DNA of 64,000 nt from Linepithema humile (GCF_040581485.1 NC_090133.1:9362001-9426000); one strand, 5' to 3'; counted from the stretch's first letter, positions 1 through 11,949 are shown. Notes: generated from the letters alone by a model not told the origin. Made by a program: numbers and translations.

Positions 1-964
1 CATCACGTTTGATAAATCGTTTGAATGTATCCTCAATCTCGCTTACTGGTGTATCTATAAGAATTATTATTTAACATTAATTTTGCTATGTCATTTGCTT
101 AAACAAAATAATTAACAATTATTAAATACTGAAAACTTGTAATTATTTTTTAATAAAATTATTAAGATATAATAATTTTTAAATTATCAATTCTTTAAGA
201 CATAAACAAATAACAAAAATCTTATTCTATAATTAATTAAAGTTATACTTTTGCAAAATTATTTGCCTTAAACAATTAATCAAAAAATTACAGAAATGTG
301 TATATAAATAGCTTCCAAATAAAATTTAAACAAAATTATTTTAATTTAAAGGTATGCACTATATGCTAATTAAATATACTCAATTAGCTTACATTATAAT
401 TATTATACATACTTTTATCAACAACCATAAAATTAGGTTGGCGATGCTTATTGATCTCTCCGACTCCACCAAGCAAAAAGCCTACACAAGTATCCTAAAA
501 TAATAACAATTAAATTTTAACAAATAGATATAGATCTATGGTTCTTTTCCAGCTAATGACATAAATCGAGTATCAATCGAGTAACAAGTATCATTCTGTC
601 TTTGTTCGATATCCAATAAGCAACAAACAGAATATTTTGTGTACTCTTGTGTCATTAGCTGGAAAACAACCTACATCATTTTATGCAAGAATGGATATTA
701 AGACATAAACGCACACACACACACACATATATATATAGAGACTTCAATTCGATTCAGAAATATAAACACTTCTTTGAGATAAAATATTGCAAGATCATGA
801 AACGAAACGGAAGACAAAACATCTTTCGTTAAACTATGTTTCAAAGAAAAGATTGTGTTCTAATTAATTTACTGCGAATCAATTAAGTCACATGAGAAAC
901 CTGTACTCACCTCATCACCAATCACTGCTAGAAGTTTACCTTTTCCTGCGGAGTGAAGTGCCAT
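1..964 (-). CDS. Vha14-1: V-type proton ATPase subunit F, 5' three exons (partial)
   Basis: The gene encodes subunit F of the V1 sector of the vacuolar proton pump, part of the central rotor stalk that couples ATP hydrolysis to proton transport. Three coding exons are visible on the minus strand: 964-911 (18 codons, starting MALHSAGKGKLLAVIGDE), 494-413 and 54-1. They are joined by GT..AG introns at compatible phases (0, then 1). Exon 2 carries DTCVGFLLGGVGEINKHR and exon 3 reads TPVSEIEDTFKRFIKRD, which is the highly conserved N-terminal half of the ~124-residue family. The remainder lies beyond the left edge. The start is the first ATG, with the family's usual MALHSA opening. Intron 1 carries a small MITE (540-671). 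Recognition of the family is confident; the symbol follows the Drosophila orthologue. Confidence 0.95.
540..671. mobile_element. Small MITE in intron 1 of the V-ATPase F gene
   Basis: A 132-bp unit is bounded by 22-bp terminal inverted repeats (540-561 and 650-671) that differ at one position; the core is TTTTCCAGCTAATGACA. There is no coding capacity. Flanking bases (TAT left, TAC right) give no clean target duplication. It lies wholly within the intron and leaves both splice sites intact. Confidence 0.6.
711..738. repeat. (CA)n(TA)n microsatellite
   Basis: A short run of CA dinucleotides passes into TA dinucleotides within intron 1 of the V-ATPase F gene. Confidence 0.8.
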
Positions 965-1099
965 TGTACGTGTAATTTCTTAGAAGCAAATCAAGTGCTG
1001 CGAATAAAATTTTCAAGCGAAGTAAACTATGTCACAAATCGTCGAACAAATTATAAAATTGTTTTATCGAACATCAGCTGACAAGTTACGCTATAAGCA

Positions 1100-1106
1100 T
1101 CACGTG
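1100..1106. promoter_or_regulatory. E-box / CLEAR-like site upstream of V-ATPase F
   Basis: TCACGTG lies 136 bp upstream of the V-ATPase F start codon. TFEB/MITF-type bHLH-Zip factors are known to control V-ATPase genes through TCACGTG-containing CLEAR/M-box sites, including Mitf in Drosophila. The motif is seen directly; its use here is inference. Confidence 0.4.
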
Positions 1107-2238
1107 TTACTCAGTGGTACAAACCCACTTCTCGACAAATGAAAAAGCGGCTTCCAGCGCCACTTACATCTATTCTCAAAGCGGCGGAGTATAGCAAATT
1201 CTAAATATAGAGTCCTGCCTTAACGGCCGTATAAAATACAGATCCCTGGAAGGTTGAAAAACGAAGTTCAGTTTTCATAGTTTGACGCATCATAGCGTAT
1301 GATATGATTAAAAAAATATTTATTAATTATAAATTGCCATGTGTATATAAACTTTTGACATATTTGAATTACAATAAATTACGAAATTAACATAGTGTTA
1401 CAATTAACTATTACAATCGGTAATAATCAACGTTGATAATAGCTCTTTTAGAAAGAAACTATAAATAGTAATTTTAAAAATAAACACGCTATATTCTATG
1501 TACATAATTAGTAAAATATATTTATTAATATGGTAGAACTTATCTGAAAATTTGTAGCAAAAGGTATAATTAATAAAAAAATCCAGATTGTAACGTTTAT
1601 AAAATTTTAATAGAATGATAATTTAACAAATTGTAATTAAATAACAATTTGACGATTACTTATTCATCGAAATATACGATTTATATTTTAGTCTACTTAT
1701 ATATACGAAAATATCTATAAAATTAAATATGATTATATTATTCTAATTAAGCATTTCTTAAACCTATAAAAAAAATGTATTATTGTTATAAAGACGCAAA
1801 AATAATAAGCCAAGTAAAATTAATAACAAAGAATAATTACAACAAAATTTTTAATTATAACAAAATTACTAATTATTAATTCACATATAATGGAATTATA
1901 TATAATTATTAAATTAATAATTACACAAAATTTACAAAAATATCCTCCCATAAAATTTTGTTTGCATAAAATAATATACTGTAACAAAAAAATTAGAAAT
2001 TCCATGTCCCAATTTAATTTCCTAATTAATTGATTACTTTTCATCTTGTTCATTTCAAGTTTCTTTTGCATCTAGATATTATTTTATTTTATTATTAAAA
2101 TATATTTTTTATTTTGATCAAATATGATCCTTATCTTCACTACATTACATATTTAACATCTCTCTTTCACTTTCGTACTTATTAGAGATAAAACTGTTCT
2201 TTGTAGACAAATGTAAACAGCTTACGCTTTTATCATAG
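1107..2238. other. Intergenic AT-rich DNA between V-ATPase F and BRI3
   Basis: This stretch separates the V-ATPase F promoter from the 3' end of BRI3. It is strongly AT-rich and shows no convincing gene. AATAAA-type signals on the minus strand near 2084-2089 could serve BRI3 polyadenylation. An 83-codon open frame (2071-1820, minus) is low-complexity and rich in Ile/Asn/Phe, so I regard it as chance. Confidence 0.6.
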
Positions 2239-3081
2239 TTAACCGAAATAGGCTCCACAATTTGAACAGCGCCTTGTCTTCAAAAGCATACAGCAAAGAA
2301 TACCAAAGGGAAAGAAAAGAATTGCGCAGAGCAGACCAAGGCATGTGTAATCATCTTCCATGACACCAACCTATTTTATATATAAATTAAAATTATAAAA
2401 ATCTTTTAATTTGACAGATATAATATTCAAAGAATAAAATGAAAATAGTTGCATACTCTGCACGCAGGACAGCCACCAACTAAAATAATCTCTGGAACAA
2501 TTATTGCTGTTGAATGTGTAGAGCCATATGACGGAACATAGTTTCCTTGATTGCCAACGTTAGAGTTAACGTTAGGGCCAACGTTAGAGCCAGCATAAGA
2601 GTGAACATAAGGTCCAGCGTTGGTGTTGCTGGGATAATAGCCTGGAGGTGGTTGCCATGCCGTATTGACTAATGATAAAAATTTGCAACAATAAGTAAAA
2701 CAATTGGCAAGTGAACAATAACTTTATCTCTTCCTCTTCAAATAAATTGCTTCTATCAAGTTCAAAAAGTCTACAGAATATCCAAAACTGCAAGCAAACT
2801 CTTGACAGTTTGTTCATTTATATTTTAAGTAACAATAGCATTTTATTATGATTTACATCGAAAGGAGATTAACATCTATAAAGCAAAATCGATAGTTATT
2901 TGTGCGTCACTACAAAAGACTACATCTTCTAAATATCATTGTGAAAAAAGATTCTCATAAAATGTAACCTGACTTAATCTAATCTAAAAAAGAATAACAC
3001 ACCTGTCGGTGCTGTTGCGACGGAATATGGCGGTGGCTTTTCAGTATGCTTTTCAGGGGTTTTTAATGGTTGAGTCTCCAT
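2239..3081 (-). CDS. BRI3: Brain protein I3 (BRI3) homologue, three exons
   Basis: This is a complete small membrane protein of about 140 residues. The exons are 3081-3003, 2668-2457 and 2370-2239 (TAA at 2239), with GT..AG introns whose phases agree. The N-terminus is proline-rich (residues ~15-20 include KPPPYS, a possible PPxY-type WW ligand). The middle is Gly/Asn/Tyr-rich with repeated SNVGPNVN-like blocks. The C-terminal third has the BRI3 signature: a CPACR motif, then GVMEDDYTCLGLLCAILF leading into a hydrophobic segment ending CCMLLK, and finally RRCSNCGAYFG. BRI3 family proteins sit in lysosomal/endomembranes; the exact function is poorly defined. Start and stop agree with the family architecture, including the C-terminal cysteine pair. 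Confidence 0.9.
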
Positions 3082-3933
3082 AATTTACTCACTAATGCTA
3101 AATATCCTATATAACACGTAATTAATATATAGTAAACGACATAACCATAACAAATCGACACAATACACAAGACTCAGATAACGAAACTGATAGAAATTAA
3201 GGTGTATTCAGTAAACATAACTACATGGCGTGTACACATGTTTTATGCGATTATGCAAGTGTGTATAAATATACTTTTATGTTTTTTGAGAACACAGCAT
3301 AAACTCATTCCCAAAAAAATTTAAAAACTTTCTAATACTTTTGTTAAATTTAGATATATAAATACATAACCGCAAAGAAACGGAAAAATACTTTTAATTT
3401 AAATGGTAAAACTATCAGCGTAAAAAAATAGGATTATTTTTTTGCACATACTAATTTACAATTTTCTAAGATAATATATTTTCTTTATATAACAATACAC
3501 AATTTTATCAAAATACAATTTTTTTAAGTGCATAGCTACTAGCATATAAATACTTTTCATACATCATTTTACAAATGTTTTATAACTTAAGTAATTGATA
3601 AATATATACAAATTATCGCAAAAAATAATATCATCAATAAGCACACAAAACATTTCTTTGGTAACGCTAAAAACAATCGCAAAATCAAATGCAATTCTCA
3701 GATCTATCTTATTTGCAATATCTTTTTCACTCTCGTAACTTTTAGATGTAAAACGTTTCACATCTAAAAATAAAAGTACTTTATCAGTCTCTAATTATGC
3801 AATCTTTTTTGGTTTTATTCTTTTTTTAAAATTTTTTTTTATTTTTCATCTTTTTCTAATTTAAAAATTCGTAACGAATTTCTTTAGCTTTTTTTTTTAC
3901 TCAAGATCAATCCCAGAGCCTTGTGATATTTAT
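3082..3933. other. Intergenic DNA between BRI3 and the SLC7 transporter
   Basis: This stretch holds the BRI3 upstream region and the SLC7 3' flank. It is AT-rich, with homopolymer T runs at ~3830-3900. No supported gene is seen. A 65-codon minus-strand frame (3761-3564) has no recognisable features. Confidence 0.5.
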
Positions 3934-6900
3934 TTAATCAATCTCGCGTTCCTCTCTTGCAGACAGGAATAATTTCTGCACAGTGTGAGTAGCTTTAACT
4001 GAAAATATAAAAGTTAAATGTAATATATAAATATTGAATAAATATAATCAACAATATTTGTGCCAATTACGAACTGTTCATTTTTTGAAACCATATCGGT
4101 TTGTTTTTCCAAGCGACACCGAGAAAGTATGCGGGTATGCCAGATATGGTGATTACTAAACCCATGCCGACTTCAAATGGTCTTTCATAACACGGTACAA
4201 CGACCAAAAAAATGCACAACGCTACAAACACTATAGGTATCCATAATGGTATCTAAAAAAGAAGGAATTTGCATTAATCTTGATATCTAGATAAGCACTT
4301 GATGATTAAATCACACTCTTGACATATAAATAGCGCTATCTCTAGATAACGGTAATTCCTTTCATGAGCTCCTAAAGCAGTGCGTTACCTTGATTGGTCG
4401 TTCCATATTAGGTCTTTTATAGCGCAGCCATAAAATTCCCGCCACGGAAATCATAATGAAGAAAGACTCTACTATGCTGCAGTATGTGATCAGCACAAAT
4501 ATATCACTTGTGCATAACATCACCAGAGATAGAATACACTGAAACACCAAGAAGATTATGAAATGCGACAAGAAACAGGCTTACTTCAATATATTTCAAA
4601 AATTCATTATTTTTGGCTTTTAACATTATAATAAAAATTTATTCAAAATTGTCAAATATATAATAAGCACTGTACATACCAAAAACACCAAGGCAGGCGT
4701 AGGCGTAAATTTGGTCATATTGATATGACTTAACATCGAAGGAAAATGACCGTTCCTAGCGCCAACAAAACACATCCTGGACGACGTCATAATGTGAACG
4801 CTTAATCCTCCGAAAGCAGATATCGCTACCATCACAGGTATTGTCCAAGCCATAAATCCAAGGAGTTCATTACCGAAAGTCTAACAAAAATACTGAATTC
4901 TACATGCCTATAATGTAGATTCAATTAATAGATCATGAAAAATTATGGAAGCACTTACCACAGCGATAGCATTGGAAGCGATCATAGCGGTCGGCGTCAA
5001 AACCGACAGATAAGCAATGTTTGCCATCACATATATTATAGTTACCATTGGCAGTGATATGTAAATCGCGCGTGGTAAATTTCTAATAACAAAAATTTAT
5101 TCAATTGTTAATTCGACAATCAAGCAGTGAAATATTTTATAACAATTTCTTCTTTTTCACATTATTAAAAGCTGACTTTGTTGAAAGATGTAACTTACAC
5201 ATAAGGATTTTTTAATTCTTCTGTCATAAAATTCAGATAATTCCATCCTGAGTAAGAGAATATACCGGAGTAAAAAGCCACAGCAATTTTACCAGGATTA
5301 GTATTTGTGTTTTCAAAAGTATTCGAAAAGTTTTCCACGTGTCCTAATTAATACAATAAATTTTGATTAATGAACGTTACTCCGAAATGCACTACTAATT
5401 CATAAGAAAAACATACCCATGCAGAGCCAAGCTAATCCAGCTATAATAATAATCATCAGTGCACCGACTTTGGCGAACATAAATATATTCTGCATCTTAG
5501 ATGTCTGATTTACATCGTAACAATTGATGAACGTGAGGAAACCTGTGTGAACATAATTTTTTTTAGTAATATATTTAAACTATTAAAATTTTGTACAAGC
5601 TATATGTATGTTTAGATATCCACATATATTTTCTTTTCTATGTATTTTTGTCTAGATATGACGTACCATAAGCATTTTATGTATAAATATATCATATTTT
5701 GCGTAAGATGATTTTGCAATTGTATTTATATTTAGAAAACTAATTATATTTTTAACAATGCAAAAATCTTACATATACTAAGTGCAGCGATTAGTCGCAC
5801 ACCATCATCCGGAGTGGTACAATTTGGGAAAAACGGTTGCATAACGTACTGAGCAAAGGTCAATCCCATAATAGCATTTGTTGTAGGTCTGTAAACAATT
5901 AGTTAAGCAACGTTCTTTTTCAACTGAGAAAATTTAAGCTTAGCTAAGAATTTACTCACACAAAAATTAAATTAGCAGCCCATAAGTACAGAAATGATGG
6001 TAGCGGGCCGAAAGCTTCGTGAATGTAAGCATAATCTCCTCCGCTGCGAGGTATGCTGGTACCCAATTCTGCATAGCATAAGGCACCTATCATAGAAAGC
6101 AGACCGCACAGTACCCATATGATCAAAGACAATCCTACGCTGCCCACTTCTTTTATTACTCCTATTGGTGAGATAAAGATGCCTGCAAATAACAAATATT
6201 TAATCTTGTAAGAATTATAAAATTAATATTACATCGTGAAGTAAGTTATGTATTAAACATATACTGAGTTATTTGAAAAATTTTTTAGTTTCTTTTTCAA
6301 TTCTATTTAAAAAAAAACTAAAAAAGTTTTTAAATAATTCAATACATTATTTTCTATCTGAGAGAATTATTGTAAAAGATTAAACTTGAAGAAAATGAAG
6401 AGTGAAAATGACACCAACAGATGTTTCTTTTTGATTGCATAAACGTATATAAACAACGTTATCATTTGAGCACACATATGGGATCAAATTTCGCAACATC
6501 CACGTTATTGATCTTAATTAACACTAGCGTCCACTCTTCCTTTATACATAATAAAACTTTTAAAAAAATTGACTTAGACACAATTGAACTTCTGTTATAA
6601 AAAAAAAAAATAAACCAGTAAAATTTACCAGAAATTAATTTTTATAAGATATATGTATGTGTAATCTGTTCTCCAAAATTAGTGAGAAAGTAAATATTCT
6701 ACATATTTATAACTTGAACATACCAGAGCCAAATATAAATATTCTAAATAAATATTCTATATATTTATAGCTTGAACATACCTGAGCCAAATATAATTCC
6801 CAGTATAATAGCTACTCCTTCCAAAAGACCTAATTGCTTTTTCATCTGTACTTTCTCCTGTTGTTTATCAGATTGCAATTTGGATTCTTCTGAGCTTATC

Positions 6901-6944
6901 AAATGCATCTCTCTGAGAGATTCATCAAATACTTGAGTCACCAT
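3934..6944 (-). CDS. SLC7 L-type / y+L-type amino acid transporter light chain
   Basis: This is an APC-superfamily permease of the SLC7A5-11 group, which exchanges neutral (or cationic and neutral) amino acids at the plasma membrane as the light chain of a heterodimer with a CD98hc-type glycoprotein. Minus-strand coding exons are 6944-6782, 6182-5960, 5888-5773, 5542-5417, 5343-5199, 5082-4959, 4880-4680, 4538-4389, 4252-4075 and 3998-3934. Phases agree throughout, giving 496 residues, a normal length. Diagnostic motifs are GSGIFISP in TM1, the YAELGTSIPRSGGDYAYI block, and the extracellular Cys near residue 152 (PNCTTPDD) at the position of the family's disulphide partner Cys. Further ones are YSGWNYLNFMTEEL and NLPRAIYIS. 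The last junction uses a weak donor (GTTCGT). Without it, exon 9 reads into TAA at 4069-4067 and lacks the conserved QKLFLSAREE tail. Drosophila relatives include JhI-21, minidiscs and genderblind; which orthologue this is was not resolved. Confidence 0.93.
6692..6795 (-). repeat. 58-bp tandem duplication copying the exon 1 splice donor
   Basis: Two near-identical ~46-bp blocks (6692-6737 and 6750-6795) each contain, on the minus strand, TATATTTGGCTC(A/T)G followed by GTATGT. The right block is the real exon 1 end and donor of the SLC7 gene. The left block is an intronic copy with an equally good donor. Confidence 0.7.
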
Positions 6945-7461
6945 TTTTAAGCAATGCCTTCACAGAAGGTATCTAAATTTTTTCGATCAGGATCAATAAT
7001 AAATTAATTTAAAATTTTTTAATTAATTTCATTAAATGTATCCACCAACAAAAATTGTCATAGAAGATTTATGAAAACTTGATATGTACAGTATCCTTTA
7101 TTTATGTATAATAGCAGCATTATCTGAAATTCTAATAGAAATCCTTATGTAAAATTTTAGAGTATGATGTAATCCTATGTCTCAATATACACTAAAATTA
7201 GTTAATTTAAAAAATAAAAATATATATGTAATTTATTATAATAAATATTGTAACTATTAATTTTCTATTTCATAATTTTTTGTAATTATTAATAACTTCT
7301 TTCTCTTGGAAAATCACTTAACACTAAGTAGAAATTAAACAAAATAATGATTATACATATTTACAATGCCAAAATTCAACTGTAAACAAATATCAATGGA
7401 TAAATATTAGAGCAAACCGCCAATAAGTAAATAAAATATGTTATGAAAAAGGAGTACTAAC

Positions 7462-7520
7462 CTGACTATCGAAGTATGCAGTTTGAATGTAACGTCTACT
7501 CTCAGTGCTGCGTTTGCCTG
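7462..7520 (-). promoter_or_regulatory. Probable 5' untranslated exon of the SLC7 gene
   Basis: A minus-strand CAG|GTTAGT donor at 7462/7461 can splice to an acceptor (TTTAG near 6973) just upstream of the start codon. The upstream exon border was not determined, so 7520 is approximate. A CACGTG E-box lies at 7664-7669 in the presumed promoter. Confidence 0.4.
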
Positions 7521-7735
7521 TCCTTCTTTACTTCCTTCTCACTTAACTAATAATTAACGGTGTTGCATGAACCGGTTATGAGTGGATATGTGTCTTATAT
7601 TACATTCATTTCATACTTTATCTTAAACATAGATTAGGTTACATTTAACTACATCTTACCAAACACGTGCGCCCAACGCCAGCTATATAACACACTAGAG
7701 TGAGCCTTGAAAAAGTGGGGGTAATCCAGCGTGGA

Positions 7736-7736
<1 letters not shown>

Positions 7737-7767
<31 letters not shown>
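7737..7767. repeat. (GA)n microsatellite
   Basis: About fifteen GA dinucleotides, with one AAA interruption. Confidence 0.85.
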
Positions 7768-7853
7768 CTATATTGCACTAGAGTCCCTATATATAGAGTC
7801 TGGCTTGTGTTTATTTTTATTGGTCGAAACAAAGTTTGGAAAAACATGGCGGA
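7768..7853. repeat. Dispersed block: TATAGAGTCTGG...TTTGGAAAAACATGGCGG
   Basis: The block holds CTATATATAGAGTCTGG followed, after an insertion-like spacer, by TTTGGAAAAACATGGCGG. Two more copies occur in this window. One is split by the Gypsy element (11209-11236 plus 17277-17322, opposite strand); the other is at 61685-61737. AAACATGGCGG matches the YY1/Pho core (ATGGCGGC-like). It may be a dispersed repeat or a promoter-type element. Confidence 0.5.
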
Positions 7854-8545
7854 ACCAATAGGAATTCTTATAGAAAGTATAATAATTTGAAAAGAAATAG
7901 AACAAGAAAATTAATAACAATTTGTAAGATGCAAGCAATAGCATCCGATAGACGGCGCCAGCGGACGGCAGCCGGTTGATCGAGAGCAGCGCCTCGATAA
8001 AATAGATCCTGCGCGCACGCATTCCCGCTCCTCATAATTTGTTCATATTAAATTGTAACTGATCTAAGGATCGAGAATATTCGAGGAAGTCGACCTGCGA
8101 GAGAGCCGGAGATCGAATCTCACTCTCTATCGCCGAACCAGCCAGAACAGTCGTACTAATCGAAAAAATATAGAGAGACAGTCGGGCCGAATTTATTAAA
8201 TCGAAACTCAGTCGTTTTCGCACAGTTGTATTTTCTACATAAAGACTATTTGTTAAATATCACATAAAATCAGTGTCGATCTTATTTAATTCATTTTATA
8301 ACCATCCTCAAAAACAGTTACTTTATTTATCAGTATTAATTGGACAAGGTCGTGTCGTACTCGAATGTCGAATACGTTAAACTTTGAAATAAAAGAGTCG
8401 AGTCGAAATTAATATTACTAAGAAGTCGATGATCGAAAGATTTTCGTAAGGCTTCTTTCAAATTAATATTATTTTTTTCTAGAAATTTTTAATTGAAAAA
8501 TAAAGAAAAATTAACTAATAATACTTAAAATCATATCATTACAGT

Positions 8546-10863
8546 ACCCACATAGCAAAATTTCATCCTACGGATGTCCGTGGGATGTAATGTAAAAAAT
8601 TTTCAGATATCCCTGGGATGTCTGTACAAAGCCGTAGGATATCCGTAGGGCATCCGTGGGATATCCAAATGTCCGCTTTTCAGATATCCGTAGGACATCA
8701 AAAAATAAATCCCTGGGATATCCCTGGGATATCCTACATATGATTAAATTAGATCCCAACAATGTCCCCTGGATATCTTTTTTTATTCAGATAAAGTCCA
8801 AATAAAATTATTGAATATAGGATAGTGTAAATAATCCGATCTTATATTCGAAATTATTTTAAAACCTCATTTAATCAACAAAATGGTTGCGCAACATTAT
8901 TTCATTGTTGAATGAAATCATAAGACGATTCTAAATATAAAATCGGACTATAAATACCACCCAGAAAAATATCTATTTTAAATATTTATTTAAAATGTCT
9001 TTAAAAAATATATTTTTTTAAAAGATTTAAACAGAAATTGTTTAGTTTTAAGTTAAGGAAGCAATAAAACAGTAATCTTAATAAGTAACGTTTCTCTCTT
9101 TCTCTCTCGAAAAGTTTTATATTAATTATTATTTATATTTTAAAAAATTACGACAATCTCGCTTTAATGACATCACTATCAAGATATTGTTTTATTACTA
9201 TTTTTTATTACTCCTTTAAAACTAAACAATTTTTGAAACATATTTTCAAAATACATATTTTTTTCAAATATTTTATATAGACATTTGACATGTAAGTATC
9301 TTTATGAGCATAAAGGAAAGATTATTAGCAAAATTTCTTCAAAATAAAAGCTTCTATTATATTACATTATTTTAAGAAATAGACATATTTCAAAAAAGGT
9401 AAAGTACGTATAAGTAATATAAATAATAGTACATTTGAAGCACATTTTATTATAAAATATGTAATTTTTTAAAAAATTTTTTATTTACTATATAATGTAA
9501 AAATAGTCACAATAAAAATAAAATTTGTATATATAAAAACAAAAACTAAAGATACGTCTTGTACATTTCAAAATTGCACTAGTCACAGTGTTAGATGATG
9601 GGCTTGTTCGTTTTAGCTACACTGGGGCTGCTCTGGGTCTGCTCTACACAGGATAATACAGGACAGATAAATAGTTTGTCCTGTATTATCTTGTTTAGAG
9701 CAGACCCAGAGCTGCCCCAGTGCAGCTAAAACGAACAAGCCCATAAATTAATAAACTTAATATTACTAAATATTATAACTTAATATGAATAATATTACAT
9801 ACATAATATTTTATACATAAAATTGCTAATATTATGTATAAATTATACACATGAACAAAATATAATAAAAAAGTATTGAATATTTTATTGTGCAGCATTC
9901 AGTTTTTTTATTTTTTCAGTTGCATGACGAAGCCATGATTTAATTGGTTCCGAAATTTCGTGCTTGGTAGCTTGCGGGTATTTTAATTGAACTGCACCTA
10001 CAAATACGTATAAACATTTATATAAATATAAACATATATCTCTCAATATATTTTTAATTTTTTTAAACTAGATGTTTAATGAATTAGATGGAAAGTTAAT
10101 CTAATTTTTATAATTTAATAACTAAATCTAATGACGTTTCCGAAACACTATAATGAAGTTATTTTTCATTAAATACTTTTCGAGTTATGAGGCTTGAAAG
10201 TTACAGCATTTTGACACAAAATACAAAATATCTTGTAAAACATTCAATTTTCGGGAATCTTACCTTAATACTTTTATGCATAAAATAATGAGACGAATCA
10301 ATTGATATAAAGAAAACACATTGTTGCTTTTAAGAAAAAATATGTAATTTGCAACATGCAGCTGCATATTTTTTTTTACTTGTACAAAAAATACTTGTAC
10401 TTTGATACTTGAATACTTGTACTTTACTTGTACTTTAATCTTAACAAATGGACGGATTAAAATTATATTTGTATGTTATATGTGTGTCTACGCATGCACA
10501 CAAAATTAAATTTGTTCTCTGTTCAAATTAAGCAAAAAAATGTCTTACTAGAAAATATTTATGTAAAAAATCTTTTGCTAAATTTGAAGAAACAGCAATT
10601 TTAATGTACGTATATTTTTTTGTGCTAGAAATATCTTCAGGAAATCCTACGAATAACTATTTATTATCGATCTGTATCGTTTGGATCATTTTGGATTATT
10701 TCATCAAAATGGGATGTCCTGCGGAGATCGTACATAAGATATCCACAGGACATGCTACACGGGATACCCTCAGGTAATCCTACGGATAACGTTTTGCTCT
10801 GGATCAAACTGGGACCATTTCGATCAAATTGGGATGTCCTGGGGAGATCTTTGCTATGTGGGT
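8546..10863. mobile_element. 2.3-kb non-autonomous TIR element
   Basis: A 14-bp terminal inverted repeat, ACCCACATAGCAAA, occurs at 8546-8559 and inverted at 10850-10863. Both subterminal regions (8565-8770 and 10725-10845) are packed with variants of a short motif such as GGATATCCNTGGGATATCC, in which GGATATCC is itself palindromic. Subterminal repeats of this kind are typical of transposase-binding arrays. The interior is AT-rich with no credible ORF and includes a nested palindromic MITE. The flanks give no convincing target duplication, so the superfamily is not assigned. Confidence 0.6.
9599..9743. mobile_element. Palindromic MITE nested in the 8.5-10.9 kb element
   Basis: A 145-bp fold-back unit starts TGGGCTTGTTCGTTTTAGCT and ends in its complement. 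The ~65-bp arms have only a few mismatches and there is a small loop around 9668-9675. Flanking TGA (left) and TAA (right) suggest an imperfect 3-bp target duplication, which would fit PIF/Harbinger. It has no coding capacity. Confidence 0.65.
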
Positions 10864-11236
10864 TATATATTCTTATTACTTATATATTCAGTATCACAAT
10901 AATGTTTGTATCACAATAATAAATAAAAATTATTTAAATAAAACTTATTATAAATAAAACTCATTGTAAATAAAACTATTAAAAACAATGTGAGGTTAGA
11001 ATTACAAATTTTATGACAAATCCTACTTCTTTATAATATCATTATTCTTAGATATTTTATTTTAGAAACCTTATACCAAATAATTGTACTTACTTTTATA
11101 GGCTTCACTCTGCTTTTATTAATACTATCAATTTGTAGTCGAATAAGGTGTAGTCAATAAAAGCTTTATTCCATAAATATGGTAAACACAAGATGCGTTT
11201 ATGCATATACCGCCGCCATGTTTTTCCAAAACTAAT
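10864..11236. other. AT-rich spacer before the Gypsy insertion
   Basis: The spacer contains short imperfect repeats of AATAAAACT. The last 28 bp (11209-11236) are the left half of the dispersed ATGGCGG block that was split by the Gypsy element. Confidence 0.5.
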
Positions 11237-11785
11237 TGAAAGTTCTCCGACTAGTTTTAATCGACAAGCGGCTCGACCCGGCTGGACAAGAATCCAGCTA
11301 GTCTTTTTAGCAATAATTTGTAACGGTCGGAGCACTGAGTTCTCTCGTTCAAAATGTCCGTTAGCCTTATTAATTTAAACCACGTGCTCCGATTGGCTAC
11401 CGACAGCAATAATAATGTAAACGCGGTGTATGAATAAATCACTTTTACCAGAAAGAAGAATGGCCTTTATTACTTTGCCTTAATACATTTTACACTGCAT
11501 ATCGCTCGACTCGACTAGATCTATTCTCACGACAATTATCGACGACTCTAAACGCGACTGACTCTATCGCCGGTTCTTTACAGAGTGCTTTACCGGATTT
11601 CTCTTCGGATAGTCCTGCTCCTGGGGAAGATTCCGGATCGTTCTCGATCCTTCGGCGGATCCGGTGGCGCGCGCATAGATCGATCCGTTAACTCTCGATC
11701 TATCGAGAGTCGATATCTTGCGACCCTGTGTATCGCCTAGTGCATATTTGCGCCTCCTATCGGTCGACCGTAGCTATAACTTACA
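11237..11785 (-). repeat. Gypsy 3' LTR (left copy)
   Basis: The LTR begins TGAAAGTTCTCC and ends AACTTACA on the plus strand. It contains a minus-strand AATAAA polyadenylation signal at 11466-11471. Confidence 0.95.
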
Positions 11786-11949
11786 GCTCGGCCATTCTGC
11801 AAATGTACTACGTCCCATTTGTAGTACGCAGACTCTGGATGAAGCTCGTGTGTGTGACGTGCATGTGACATCATGCAGTACCGGTAACTATTCCTGTATT
11901 TTACTTTTATTGTTTCTTTCACTAACATCACAGTAAAATTGTTAGTTAC

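Larger units (their letters stand above)
7521..8545. other. Upstream flank of the transporter gene, unassigned DNA
   Basis: This stretch contains the E-box above, a (GA)n run at 7737-7767 and a dispersed motif block at 7768-7853 (listed separately). Minus-strand open frames of 84 and 63 codons at 8022-7768 and 8223-8032 show no recognisable domain. Confidence 0.5.

Noticed and set aside
1820..2071. 83-codon minus-strand frame
   Set aside because: Low-complexity AT-driven composition, no domain, no splice or start support.
2584..2817. 77-codon minus-strand frame starting in BRI3 intron 1
   Set aside because: It is a shifted read of BRI3 exon 2 plus intron; the spliced BRI3 frame explains the sequence.
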